Source: Pseudomonadales bacterium
GTDB taxonomy: Bacteria; Pseudomonadota; Gammaproteobacteria; Pseudomonadales; Azotimanducaceae
Direction: 5' to 3'
Length of the DNA stretch: 46,539 nt
NCBI GenBank assembly: GCA_028281885.1
Contig: JANQJA010000004.1
Coordinates: forward strand, 1-46,539
This document shows positions 27,801 through 36,283 of this stretch, in pieces. The notes below the pieces were generated by a model, which saw only the letters and a program-made list of their open reading frames with translations, was not told the DNA's origin and ran no database searches. The position numbers and the translations under genes were made by a program. Numbering within the stretch: the first letter of the stretch is position 1; every line of letters begins with the position of its first letter.

Positions 27801-27843
27801 TTGATTCACATCAACTCCCCTGGAGACAGCCCCCGGTCATAAT
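27801..27843 (+). promoter_or_regulatory. FNR/ANR-type class II promoter of ompW
   Basis: TTGATTCACATCAA (27801-27814) is a perfect match to the FNR consensus TTGAT-N4-ATCAA. CATAAT at 27838-27843 is a good -10 box, which places the start of transcription near 27850. The FNR site is then centred about 42 bases upstream, the standard class II activating position. FNR is known to regulate ompW in E. coli. The rest of 27639-27800 shows nothing else. Confidence 0.82.
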
Positions 27844-27878
27844 TTCATTTTTGATTAACCGAAGATGGAGACATTCGA

Positions 27879-28625
27879 ATGCTGAAGTTAACCAACCTGA
27901 TCGTCGCCGCCATTCTGATCGCCTGTTCCAGTGTCGCTGGAGCCTATGAAGCCGGCGACATCTTCCTGCGCGGGGGGCTCGCAAACGTATCACCGGACGA
28001 GTCCAGTGATGGCATCGCCGTACCAGCGATCAGCGTCCCGGCAATCGCCGGAACCGGAGCCGAAGTCGACAATAACGTGCAGATTGGTATTACAGCGACC
28101 TATATGCTGACGGATCGTGTGGGTTTGGAACTACTGGCGGCAACCCCCTTTTCCCATGACATCACCGCCAACCTCTCAGCAGCCGGCTTTGGCAGCGTTC
28201 CCGCTGGTGAGACCAAACACCTGCCCCCGACCTTGTCAGTCACCTACTACCCGTTTGGTTCCGGCGCAGCGCTAAAACCCTATATCGGCGCGGGTATTAA
28301 CTACACGATCTTTTTCGACGAGGAAGCCGACCCGACGCTGGAAGCGGCAACACCAGCCGTGGTCAATGCCCTGACAGGAATGGAAACACTGCCACCCTCA
28401 ACACCGGTTGACATGGACCTGGACCTGGACGATTCATTTGGCCTCGCACTTCAGATTGGCTTTGACTATGTGCTGAACGACCGCTGGCACGTAAACGGAT
28501 CATTACGCTGGATCGATATCGATACCGACGCCACGTTTACTTCCGCCCTCGGGACGACGGTGACCGTCGACAACGTCGAGATCGACCCCTATGTGTACCA
28601 GCTGAATATCGGCTACACCTTCTGA
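27879..28625 (+). CDS. ompW: OmpW-family outer membrane protein
   Basis: An eight-stranded beta-barrel porin of the outer membrane. It begins with a signal peptide (LIVAAILIACSSVAGAYE) and GDIFLRGGLANVSPDES, the OmpW N-terminal strand. TATYMLTDRVGLELLAATPFSHDI, PPTLSVTYYPF and KPYIGAGINYTIFF are characteristic strand and loop motifs. The last residue is Phe (IGYTF), the signal for barrel assembly. An insertion near residue 155-180 (ATPAVVNALTGMETLPP) is longer than in E. coli and lies in an external loop. GGAG lies eight bases before the start. Probably induced at low oxygen by FNR/ANR. Confidence 0.93.
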   Translation: MLKLTNLIVAAILIACSSVAGAYEAGDIFLRGGLANVSPDESSDGIAVPAISVPAIAGTGAEVDNNVQIGITATYMLTDRVGLELLAATPFSHDITANLSAAGFGSVPAGETKHLPPTLSVTYYPFGSGAALKPYIGAGINYTIFFDEEADPTLEAATPAVVNALTGMETLPPSTPVDMDLDLDDSFGLALQIGFDYVLNDRWHVNGSLRWIDIDTDATFTSALGTTVTVDNVEIDPYVYQLNIGYTF

Positions 28626-28630
28626 TCTTC

Positions 28631-28661
28631 CGCCCCGCCGGTAATCCCTACCGGCGGGGCG
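28631..28661 (+). terminator. Strong hairpin terminator after ompW
   Basis: CGCCCCGCCGGTA pairs perfectly with TACCGGCGGGGCG (13 bp, 5-base loop), five bases after the ompW stop codon. The T-run that follows is weak (AGCTTTCC), so termination may be partial. The next gene starts 90 bases further on. Confidence 0.8.
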
Positions 28662-28752
28662 AGCTTTCCCGGCCTTTCCCGGTTGTCAACTTGACCAGTC
28701 GGCCCACGGCGATGATATCTTTCTCTGCTCCCTAACGTGGACGCTATATGAG

Positions 28753-29601
28753 ATGACAACCATCGGTTTAGTGCACCCGGGCTCCATGGGGGCACCGGTC
28801 GGCGCCGCCGCGAAATCAAACGGTCACAGGGTCTGCTGGGCAAGCGAAGGCAGATCGGAGGCATCCAGGCAACGTGCCAGCGACGTCGGACTTGAGGATT
28901 GCACCACCCTCGCAGCACTGTCAGCAACGTCTCACATCATTCTCTCTATCTGTCCACCGACCGATGCTTTTCACGTCGCGCAACAGGTGATGGCCACCGG
29001 CTTTACGGGAACCTTTGTGGATTGCAATGCGGTTGCTCCGCAAACCACTCGCGAGATCGGCAACTTCGTTCGGCAAGCCGGTGCGGCCTATGTGGATGGC
29101 GGCATTATCGGAGGGCCGCCCTCGCAAAAGAACAACAACACCATCCTCCACCTTTCCGGCCCCGGCGCCAGGGCTGTCGCCAACATCTTCGCCGGCACGA
29201 TGCTCGGTACCAATGTGATCGACGAGAACATCGGTACCGCCTCTGCACTGAAGATGGTGTACTCTGCATACAGCAAGGGAACCGCCGCATTACAGGCAGC
29301 GATCCTGGCTGTCGCCGAACGCGAGGGCGTCCTTGAACAGCTCGACCAACAATGGGGAGATGAATTTTCCGAGCAGGCCCGGCGCCGGGTCACTTATGTC
29401 AGCGCGAGGGCGTGGCGCTGGGCAGGAGAGATGGAGGAAGTCTCGGCAACCTTCAGTGCCGCGGGTCTACCGGGCGGTTTTCACCACGCGGCTGCCGAAA
29501 CCTACGCACGACTCGCGGCGTTCAAGGACATCGGAAGTGACCGGATTGAGCCGGTGATCGAAGCACTCCTGCACAAGCAGCATAAACAGCAAAATCAGTA
29601 A
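28753..29601 (+). CDS. NAD(P)-dependent oxidoreductase of the 6-phosphogluconate-dehydrogenase-like / DUF1932 type
   Basis: A 282-residue beta-hydroxyacid-dehydrogenase-like protein. The dinucleotide site is TIGLVHPGSMGAPVGAAA, with FVDCNAVAPQTTREIG and YVDGGIIGGPP as in the family. The C-terminal helical domain, KMVYSAYSKGTAALQAAIL, places it in the DUF1932 subgroup, where a Lys is the usual catalytic residue. Substrate unknown. It precedes the LLM gene by 11 bases, with the same orientation, so they probably form an operon. Confidence 0.85.
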   Translation: MTTIGLVHPGSMGAPVGAAAKSNGHRVCWASEGRSEASRQRASDVGLEDCTTLAALSATSHIILSICPPTDAFHVAQQVMATGFTGTFVDCNAVAPQTTREIGNFVRQAGAAYVDGGIIGGPPSQKNNNTILHLSGPGARAVANIFAGTMLGTNVIDENIGTASALKMVYSAYSKGTAALQAAILAVAEREGVLEQLDQQWGDEFSEQARRRVTYVSARAWRWAGEMEEVSATFSAAGLPGGFHHAAAETYARLAAFKDIGSDRIEPVIEALLHKQHKQQNQ

Positions 29602-29612
29602 AAAGGAGATCA

Positions 29613-30557
29613 ATGATGGGCGTTGCCCTTGGAGCACACATCGGCCAGCAGAACATGACCATGGAAGAAATGCGCACGCTGTGGAAGCGTTTCGATCCTG
29701 TCCTCGACTGGATCTCCGTGTGGGATCACTTTTATGAAGCACCCCCGGCAAGCGGTACGCTGGACCACTTCGAGGCCATGACAACGCTGGGTGCCCTCGC
29801 CGCCGACACTTCCTCTGCCCGACTGGGTTGTTTGGTGTTTTATGTCGGGTATCGAAACCCTGGCGTCATTGCCAAGGCCGCTGCGACTCTTGATCACATT
29901 TCCAACGGCCGGTTCGAACTTGGCCTTGGTGCTGGCTGGCATGTGCAGGAAGCCAATGCCTATGGTTACGACTTTCCCTCGGTCGGGACCCGGCTCGACA
30001 TGCTCGACGAAGCAACCACCATTATCCGCGGCCTGCTGACCCAGGATCGAACCACCTTTGAAGGTAAGTACTATCGCGTCGAAAACGCATCGAACGTGCC
30101 AAAGCCGGTGCAGTCCAGACTGCCCATCTGGATCGGCGGGCGTGGTGAGAAGAAAACGCTGCGTATTGCAGCAACCCACGCCGATGGCTGGAATGCCGGT
30201 TACGTCAGTGCCGCGGAATTTGCTCGATTGAACGGTGTGTTTGAAAGCTGGTGTGAAAAGCTGGGTCGCGATCCTGCCGGCATTGGGCGTTCGATCAACC
30301 TGTCATTCAACATGGGGATGAACGACAAGGAAGTGGCCCGGGAAAAAGAACGGCTCTATGAATCCTGGGGCCCGGGTGCGGCCAGGGTGGAGCCGGGCTC
30401 TCTGCTGTGCACCCCAAGCGAAGCGGTCGACCGCGTTCAATCCTATATTGAGGCAGGTGCGGACCACGTGAATGTTGCGCTGCGCGCGCCCTGGAATGCT
30501 GAGGCGATGGACGCCTATCTGGAAGAAGTGGTGCCGCAAGTCCGCAATCAGAACTAG
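29613..30557 (+). CDS. LLM-class flavin-dependent oxidoreductase
   Basis: A luciferase-like barrel of 314 residues. WISVWDHFYEAPP, RLGCLVFYVGYRNPGVIAKAA and GRFELGLGAGWHVQEANAYG are family signatures, and LPIWIGGRGEKKTLRIAA is the phosphate-binding region. Cofactor FMN or F420. A start at 29613 or 29616 is possible; the second gives a better distance (seven bases) from GGAG at 29605-29608. It probably shares a transcript with the preceding DUF1932 oxidoreductase. This is the second protein of the type in the window (compare 15187). Confidence 0.86.
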   Translation: MMGVALGAHIGQQNMTMEEMRTLWKRFDPVLDWISVWDHFYEAPPASGTLDHFEAMTTLGALAADTSSARLGCLVFYVGYRNPGVIAKAAATLDHISNGRFELGLGAGWHVQEANAYGYDFPSVGTRLDMLDEATTIIRGLLTQDRTTFEGKYYRVENASNVPKPVQSRLPIWIGGRGEKKTLRIAATHADGWNAGYVSAAEFARLNGVFESWCEKLGRDPAGIGRSINLSFNMGMNDKEVAREKERLYESWGPGAARVEPGSLLCTPSEAVDRVQSYIEAGADHVNVALRAPWNAEAMDAYLEEVVPQVRNQN

Positions 30558-30581
30558 CGCAGATATTGCACCAAATGCGCG

Positions 30582-31976
30582 CTAGCTCTCGAGGATGTCG
30601 AGCATCTCACTGATCGAAGTGAACTTGACCCGCGGCCGGCCGGACTGTTCGCCCCGTGAGGTTTCCGCCTCATCGATGCGCGTCCAGTCACCGTAGGCAA
30701 CGACTTTCGGTACCCGGGACTGCATCAGCTCAGCAGCCGAATCAATACCTGGCGACTCTACCTCTGGCAGGCTTCCTGCCTTCAGGTCTTCCACCATGGA
30801 CGCCACTGTTTCCTGCGCATCGGTCTTGTTGGTGCCGATTACGCCACTTGGCCCCCGCTTGATCCAGCCAGCGCAGTACAACCCTGTTTGCACCTCACCA
30901 TGCTCGTCGGTCACCCTTCCGTGATCATGAAACAGACTACCGGACGCCTCATCGAACGGCAGGCCTGACAAGGCAACACCACGATATCCCACCGAACGGA
31001 ACACAAGCCCAACCGGGATTTCTTCTACCTGGTCTGTCGATCGCGCCTTAAGGGATCCGTCTTCACCACGTACCAGTTGATTACGCACCACCTTGATCGC
31101 CCTGACCCGACCGTTTTCGTCGCCAAGGATCTCCGTCGGCGAGACAAGAAATCGAATGCGCAACTGTTTCGGTTTTTCCTGCTCAGTACGAGCGGAGATT
31201 TCCTCGATCAGCTCGAGATTCTTCTTCACGTGGCGATCAGCATCGGCTTCGAAATCAGCCCGGCTTTCAGCATCCAGCATCGCATCGTCCGGCGCAATGA
31301 CCACATTGGTGTCGCTGAGTTCTGACAATTCCTTGAGTTCAGGGGGCGTGAATGCAGCCTGAACAGGCCCGCGACGTCCAAGCATGGTGACCGTTTTCAC
31401 ATTGCTGTGCTTCAGCGCCTCGATCGCGTAATCGGCCATGTCCGTGACTTTAAGCTCGTCGTTCGTATGGCAAAGCATGCGCGCGACGTCCACTGCCACA
31501 TTGCCGATACCGACCACGGCCACGTGTTCCGCCGAAAGATCAAAGTCGAGCCCCGCAAAATCCGGATGGCCGTTATACCAGGCGACGAAGTCGGTGGCGG
31601 AATGGCTGCCTTCGAGGTCTTCCCCCGGAATACCCAGCGAGCGATCGACCTGGGCGCCGGTCGAGAAGACAATTTGGTGATAGTGACGCTGCAGATCGGA
31701 AAGCGTGACATCTTTACCGAATTCCACATTACCGTAGAACCGGTAATTGGGCTGACTCGCACTCTTGTGGTAAGCGCGGGTTACTGACTTGTCCTTTTGG
31801 TGATCGGGGGCGACACCGCCGCGAACCAGACCAAACGGTGTCGGCAACCGATCGAACATATCGATCTCGACAACCACATCATCGTGTTTCAAAAAGTTGC
31901 TGACGATGTAAAAACCGGCCGGTCCGGAACCAATCACAGCCACACGAAGTGGATTGGAACTAGTGCCAATGGACAT
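30582..31976 (-). CDS. Ferredoxin/adrenodoxin-type NADP+ reductase (FprA-like)
   Basis: Flavoenzyme transferring electrons between NADP(H) and ferredoxin. The FAD loop is VAVIGSGPAGFYIVS near residue 12; DRLPTPFGLVRGGVAPDHQ is the adrenodoxin-reductase signature; VAVVGIGNVAVDVARML binds NADP; VGYRG and CAGWIKRGPSGVIGTNK complete the flavin-binding end. I chose the ATG at 31976 (MSIGTSS), which has GGGGGAG four bases upstream, rather than one seven codons earlier. It resembles mycobacterial FprA. A ferredoxin or P450 partner is not in the window. It converges on the LLM gene. Confidence 0.9.
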   Translation of the reverse strand: MSIGTSSNPLRVAVIGSGPAGFYIVSNFLKHDDVVVEIDMFDRLPTPFGLVRGGVAPDHQKDKSVTRAYHKSASQPNYRFYGNVEFGKDVTLSDLQRHYHQIVFSTGAQVDRSLGIPGEDLEGSHSATDFVAWYNGHPDFAGLDFDLSAEHVAVVGIGNVAVDVARMLCHTNDELKVTDMADYAIEALKHSNVKTVTMLGRRGPVQAAFTPPELKELSELSDTNVVIAPDDAMLDAESRADFEADADRHVKKNLELIEEISARTEQEKPKQLRIRFLVSPTEILGDENGRVRAIKVVRNQLVRGEDGSLKARSTDQVEEIPVGLVFRSVGYRGVALSGLPFDEASGSLFHDHGRVTDEHGEVQTGLYCAGWIKRGPSGVIGTNKTDAQETVASMVEDLKAGSLPEVESPGIDSAAELMQSRVPKVVAYGDWTRIDEAETSRGEQSGRPRVKFTSISEMLDILES

Positions 31977-32085
31977 CACTCTCCCCCTTGCGATCACCCC
32001 ACGAGGTTACCAAATTCCAACTGACCGTCCTAGGCAGGACCCTTAGCGGCGCTCATGCTCGCCGCCCGGCGGCGCATCACGCATA

Positions 32086-34995
32086 ATGCACCGATCATCC
32101 GGACGATGCTTTGTGAACCAGACCCTCACATCCAGTAATGGCAACGGACCAGTCGATGCCTGGCTGAAGCGAATCGGCATCCGTCCCGATGAACGCGGCG
32201 TAACGGCGCTGCTGTTCGGCAACATGTTTCTTTCCGGTATCGCAATCGGAATGATCCGCGTCTGCGCCTTTACCCTGTTTCTGGAACATTACGGCGCCGA
32301 CCGACTGGCGCTGGTGGCCATTCTCCTGGCAGTGACCGGCACCGTGGTAACCCTGGTGATCGAGCGCGGGACCCGGCACCTGTCCATCGCGGGATACTTG
32401 TTCACGGTACTCGGCACCATCCTGGTCGGCCTGGTGATCGCCCGGGGCCTGCTGGGGCTGCCGGAACCAAAGCTGGTTATCTTTTTCCTGCCGCTCTTTT
32501 TTGAGATCGTTTACATGCTGTTCAGCCTGCAGTTCCTGGCGCTGCTTTCCAAACTGCTGAACGTCCGCCAGTCGAAACGACTCTCCGGCATCGCCCGCTC
32601 CGGGGAATTCCTGGCGGAGATGGTCGGCGGGCTGTCAATCGCGTTGTTGCTCAGATTCATCGATGTGCCGGAACTGCTGTGGGTTGCCGCCCTGGCAACG
32701 TTTGGTGTTTTCGCCATCGTGGTCATGACCGTGCGTCAATTCCGCGGCCAGCTGATGCGCACCACCCAGGACCTGGAAGAAGAGGAAGCCCAGGGGGGTC
32801 AACTGCTGGGCATGATGAAGCTGCCCTACGTCCGGCTGATCAGCCTGTGTTACGCGGCGTACATCTTCGCCTACTTTTTCCTGGACGTTGCGTTCTACCG
32901 ATATGCTTCCGCGCAGTTTCCTGACCAGCGCGTCATGGCGGAGTTCCTTGGCCAGTTCTTCGCGGTCATTGGTCTGGTGACCCTACTGACCATGGTCATC
33001 GTGTTCGCGCCATTTCTCCGTCGATTTGGCATTCTCGCCGGTGTACTCGCATTCCCGGCTGTGGTCGCCGTGGGCTCCACGGCGGTCACCAGCCTTGAAC
33101 TGGCGCAGGCTGACATTGCCATCATCTTTGGCGTGATGGTGGTCACCAACGGCGCCCGCTTTGTCCTTCAGTCAGCGATCTGGCGCCCCAGCGTGGCCAT
33201 CCTGTTTCAGGTTTTGCCCGACCGACAACGCAGTCGTGGCACCGCCCTGATCGAGGGAGTCATCGATCCTTTTGCCGGCGGCGTCGCGGGCGTCTGCCTG
33301 TTTATCCTGTCCGACACGCTGGGCCTGGAACCCAAGTACTTCCTGATCGCACTGACAGTACTGATGATCACCTGGTTCGCGCTGGGCTTCAGCATTCGCC
33401 GCATGTATCTCTCGAACCTCGTGGTGAGCATCCAGAAACGCAAGCTCGGCGAACTCTCCCTGCAGGAACTGGACAACGCCAGCCTCGATATCATCAAACG
33501 CGGACTCAACAGTCCTTATCCCGCCGAGATCTTTTACTGCCTGAACATCCTTGAAGAACTCGAGCATCCGGAGATCACCGAGCTGATCAAAGATGTCATC
33601 AGCAGCCCGGATCATGACGTGCGCATGAACGTCCTTGAACGGATCGAACGACTGCGCATCGAACCGCTGCAGCAACACGTGCTGGCGAGAATCGAGTCTG
33701 AATCTTATCCGGCGGTTCGTGGCCAGGCCCTGAAGACCTACGCCGCACTCGGCGCCGACGATGTCATTGAGCGCCTCTCCACTTATCTCGACGCAGCAGA
33801 CGATCCCGTCCGCGCCGGCGCGCTGGTCGGCATACTGAGCTATGAGCCTTCAAACCCCGATGCTCAGGACTACCTGCTGGCGCTCATCCGGTCCGAGACC
33901 ACCAGCAATCGCCGGCTTGCCGCCCGCGCGCTGGGCCAGATCGCCAGCAGCGACTTCTCCGGATTTCTGGTGGAGTTGCTGGATGACGCTGATCCTGACG
34001 TCGTCAATGAGGCCATCCTTGCGGCCGCCAACCTGCAGGACAATCGACTCATTGAAGTCCTGGTCAGAAAGCTGGCCGACCGCCGCTTCCAGGGCCGGGC
34101 CGGCCTGGCACTACACCAGTACGGCGAGGACGCACTGTATTACCTCGAACTGGGATTCACTTCGCCTTCAGCCACGCGTCAGACTCGCCGCCAGATGATC
34201 GAGGTGATCCGCGAGATTGGCGGCGTCTCGGCGATCGAACTATTGCTGCGGCATATTGATATCGAGCAACCGGAACTGAAACATCAGATCTATCTCGCCC
34301 TGGCGACACTGCACTACCAGGCCGACGCCGACGATCAGTATGTGTTCGTCAATAAACTGGAAGAAGAAGTGCAGCAGATCACCTGGCTGCTCGCGTCCAT
34401 GGAAGACCTGTACGGCAGCGAGACCTATCATCAGTTGACCGCAGCACTCGGTGAAGAACTGGACCACCATCGCGACAATATGTTGCTGCTGACATCCTTC
34501 CTGTTCCCCTCGATCGTAATGCTGGACACCCGCGCCAACATCGATTCCAAGGTGTCCGAGTTACGGGTCTTTGCCCTCGAAGTCCTCGACAACCTGCTCA
34601 CCACCGAAATCAAGCAGGTGGTCATTCCCGTACTCGACGATCTCAACGTGTCGGAAAGGCTCGCCCTGTTGCGCACGCGATACCCGCAGGAGTCGCTGGG
34701 CGCAGAGGCACGTTTTCACCGTCTGGTAGAAGAACATTTTGACGAACGCTTCTTCTGGACCCAGGCGTCGTTGCTGCTGCTGATCGGTCAACATGCCGCC
34801 ACGGAACACCTGGCCATCGTTGAACGTTCACTGGAACACGCCGAACCCATCGTCCGTGAAACCGCGGGCTGGGCACTCGCGCAACTGAACCCACCCGACC
34901 TGCGCCAGCAACTGCAGCGGCGCGCCGACGATCCCAACGCTCCCGTCAGGGAAGTAATCCAGGCACTGCTCGCGGAACTGGCAACCGATTCCTAG
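32086..34995 (+). CDS. ATP/ADP-translocase-like MFS membrane protein fused to HEAT repeats
   Basis: A 969-residue protein. Residues about 35-450 form roughly twelve membrane helices that resemble the Npt1/Tlc ATP/ADP translocase branch of the MFS superfamily, with RFVLQSAIWRPSVAILFQVLP and RSRGTALIEGVIDPFAGGVAG as recognisable loops. Residues about 460-960 are tandem HEAT-like repeats rich in alternating helices, such as RLAARALGQIASSDFSGFLVELLDD (in part RRLAARALGQIA). In relatives from other phyla a cyclic-nucleotide-binding domain completes the chain; here it is missing, but a free-standing one is encoded at 37754. Nucleotide transport is inferred only; the HEAT region suggests scaffolding. 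Divergent from the reductase gene. Confidence 0.75.
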   Translation: MHRSSGRCFVNQTLTSSNGNGPVDAWLKRIGIRPDERGVTALLFGNMFLSGIAIGMIRVCAFTLFLEHYGADRLALVAILLAVTGTVVTLVIERGTRHLSIAGYLFTVLGTILVGLVIARGLLGLPEPKLVIFFLPLFFEIVYMLFSLQFLALLSKLLNVRQSKRLSGIARSGEFLAEMVGGLSIALLLRFIDVPELLWVAALATFGVFAIVVMTVRQFRGQLMRTTQDLEEEEAQGGQLLGMMKLPYVRLISLCYAAYIFAYFFLDVAFYRYASAQFPDQRVMAEFLGQFFAVIGLVTLLTMVIVFAPFLRRFGILAGVLAFPAVVAVGSTAVTSLELAQADIAIIFGVMVVTNGARFVLQSAIWRPSVAILFQVLPDRQRSRGTALIEGVIDPFAGGVAGVCLFILSDTLGLEPKYFLIALTVLMITWFALGFSIRRMYLSNLVVSIQKRKLGELSLQELDNASLDIIKRGLNSPYPAEIFYCLNILEELEHPEITELIKDVISSPDHDVRMNVLERIERLRIEPLQQHVLARIESESYPAVRGQALKTYAALGADDVIERLSTYLDAADDPVRAGALVGILSYEPSNPDAQDYLLALIRSETTSNRRLAARALGQIASSDFSGFLVELLDDADPDVVNEAILAAANLQDNRLIEVLVRKLADRRFQGRAGLALHQYGEDALYYLELGFTSPSATRQTRRQMIEVIREIGGVSAIELLLRHIDIEQPELKHQIYLALATLHYQADADDQYVFVNKLEEEVQQITWLLASMEDLYGSETYHQLTAALGEELDHHRDNMLLLTSFLFPSIVMLDTRANIDSKVSELRVFALEVLDNLLTTEIKQVVIPVLDDLNVSERLALLRTRYPQESLGAEARFHRLVEEHFDERFFWTQASLLLLIGQHAATEHLAIVERSLEHAEPIVRETAGWALAQLNPPDLRQQLQRRADDPNAPVREVIQALLAELATDS

Positions 34996-35036
34996 CGCGG
35001 GTTAGTCTTTTGGGGAACAGTGGGAGACCCGACAAC

Positions 35037-36260
35037 ATGGCTTACGAAGATGGATTCGAAAGCGCCGGATACGACTGGCGCCTGTACTGTGGCGAAGGTG
35101 TTATCGAAAACAACCTGAAAAGCGCAGCGCAAAGACTCGGCGCCAGCCGCGCGATGGTCATTTGTTCTCCCTCAATCAACAGCAAGACGAACACCATCGC
35201 TCGCATCGAGGCTGCGTTGGGAGACCTTTACGCTGGCGTGTTCGATCAAATCGAAAAGGATTCAACCTACCAGTCAGTCTGCGGCGCGGTCGATGCGGCG
35301 AAAACGGCGGGCGCCGATCTGCTGATTGCCGTTGGCGGTGGCAGCGTGATCGTTTCAACCCGCGCGGTCGCCATCTTTCTCGCCGAAACCGCATCACCGT
35401 TTGAGATCATGACCCAGTATCCCGAGGGCGGCCGGCCTTTCAGTCCAAGACTGATGGCGCCCAAGCTGCCGATCATCAACATCCCGACGACGCCGACCAG
35501 CGCCATGAACCGGGCCGGCACCGGGCTCAAGAACACTGACCTCGACCATCGCATGGAGTACTTCGACCCGAAGACACGACCCAGGGCGCTGTTCTTCGAT
35601 TACGAAACGTTGCTGACCACACCGCCGGGCGTCATCCGTTCCACGGCCACCACCGTGTTCAGTGGCCTGATCAGCAGCTCCTCCCGGGAAGCCTCCAATC
35701 CACTGATCGCGGGTAACCAGGCGCAAGCATTCAAACTCGGCTTCAATGCCTACAAACGGCTGATGAACGAACTGGACAATCCGGTGCTGCGTCGCGACCT
35801 GTGCCTGTCGGCATTCCTCAGTAATCGTTCAGAAGATGACGGGCGCGCTCGCGTGATGGTCGGCAACAACTACTTCGGCGGCAACTATGCCGTCGCAACC
35901 GCACTGCACCTGTATCGATCCAACATCGGCCAGGGCGAGTCAACCTGCGTGCTTCACGCCAGCAACATTCGACTGGCCAAGCCGGCACCGCTGGAGGCTG
36001 CCCAGCGAACTGCCAGCGTACTCGGCGTGTGGCAGGACGGTATGATGGCGGGCGAAGCGACCGAGGCCATCGCCAGCGAGCTCGAGAACATCTATACGAA
36101 TGCTGGCATGCCCATACGGCTGCGCGAGCTGGATCTTGAGCAAGAAGACCTGCCGAAAATCGCGGCAGAGACCGTGAAGAACTTCAATGCCCGCGGCAGT
36201 TTCACCTCGCCTGAGGAACGGATCGCCACCTCACTGAAGTTATTGGAGGCGGCCTACTAG
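35037..36260 (+). CDS. Iron-containing alcohol dehydrogenase-like protein lacking metal ligands
   Basis: A 407-residue protein of the dehydroquinate-synthase-like fold shared by iron-dependent alcohol dehydrogenases and maleylacetate reductase. LIAVGGGSVIVSTRAVA matches the nucleotide loop GGGSxxDxxKA, with the Asp and Lys replaced by Val and Arg. IINIPTTPTSAMNR matches the next motif. By eye against E. coli FucO, all four metal-binding positions are changed: Asp196 and His200 become Thr and Gly, and His263 and His277 become Tyr and Gln. Catalysis of the usual kind seems lost. I chose the ATG at 35037, with GGGAG ten bases upstream; an upstream TTG is less likely. It follows the HEAT-repeat gene closely. 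Confidence 0.72.
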   Translation: MAYEDGFESAGYDWRLYCGEGVIENNLKSAAQRLGASRAMVICSPSINSKTNTIARIEAALGDLYAGVFDQIEKDSTYQSVCGAVDAAKTAGADLLIAVGGGSVIVSTRAVAIFLAETASPFEIMTQYPEGGRPFSPRLMAPKLPIINIPTTPTSAMNRAGTGLKNTDLDHRMEYFDPKTRPRALFFDYETLLTTPPGVIRSTATTVFSGLISSSSREASNPLIAGNQAQAFKLGFNAYKRLMNELDNPVLRRDLCLSAFLSNRSEDDGRARVMVGNNYFGGNYAVATALHLYRSNIGQGESTCVLHASNIRLAKPAPLEAAQRTASVLGVWQDGMMAGEATEAIASELENIYTNAGMPIRLRELDLEQEDLPKIAAETVKNFNARGSFTSPEERIATSLKLLEAAY

Positions 36261-36283
36261 GCCAGTTTCCTCGCGCAAGATCT

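Noticed and set aside
32060..32074. GC-rich palindrome (CGCCGCC/GGCGGCG) between the reductase and the HEAT-repeat gene
   Set aside because: One-base loop, no T-run and no regulator known; could be an operator but there is no support.
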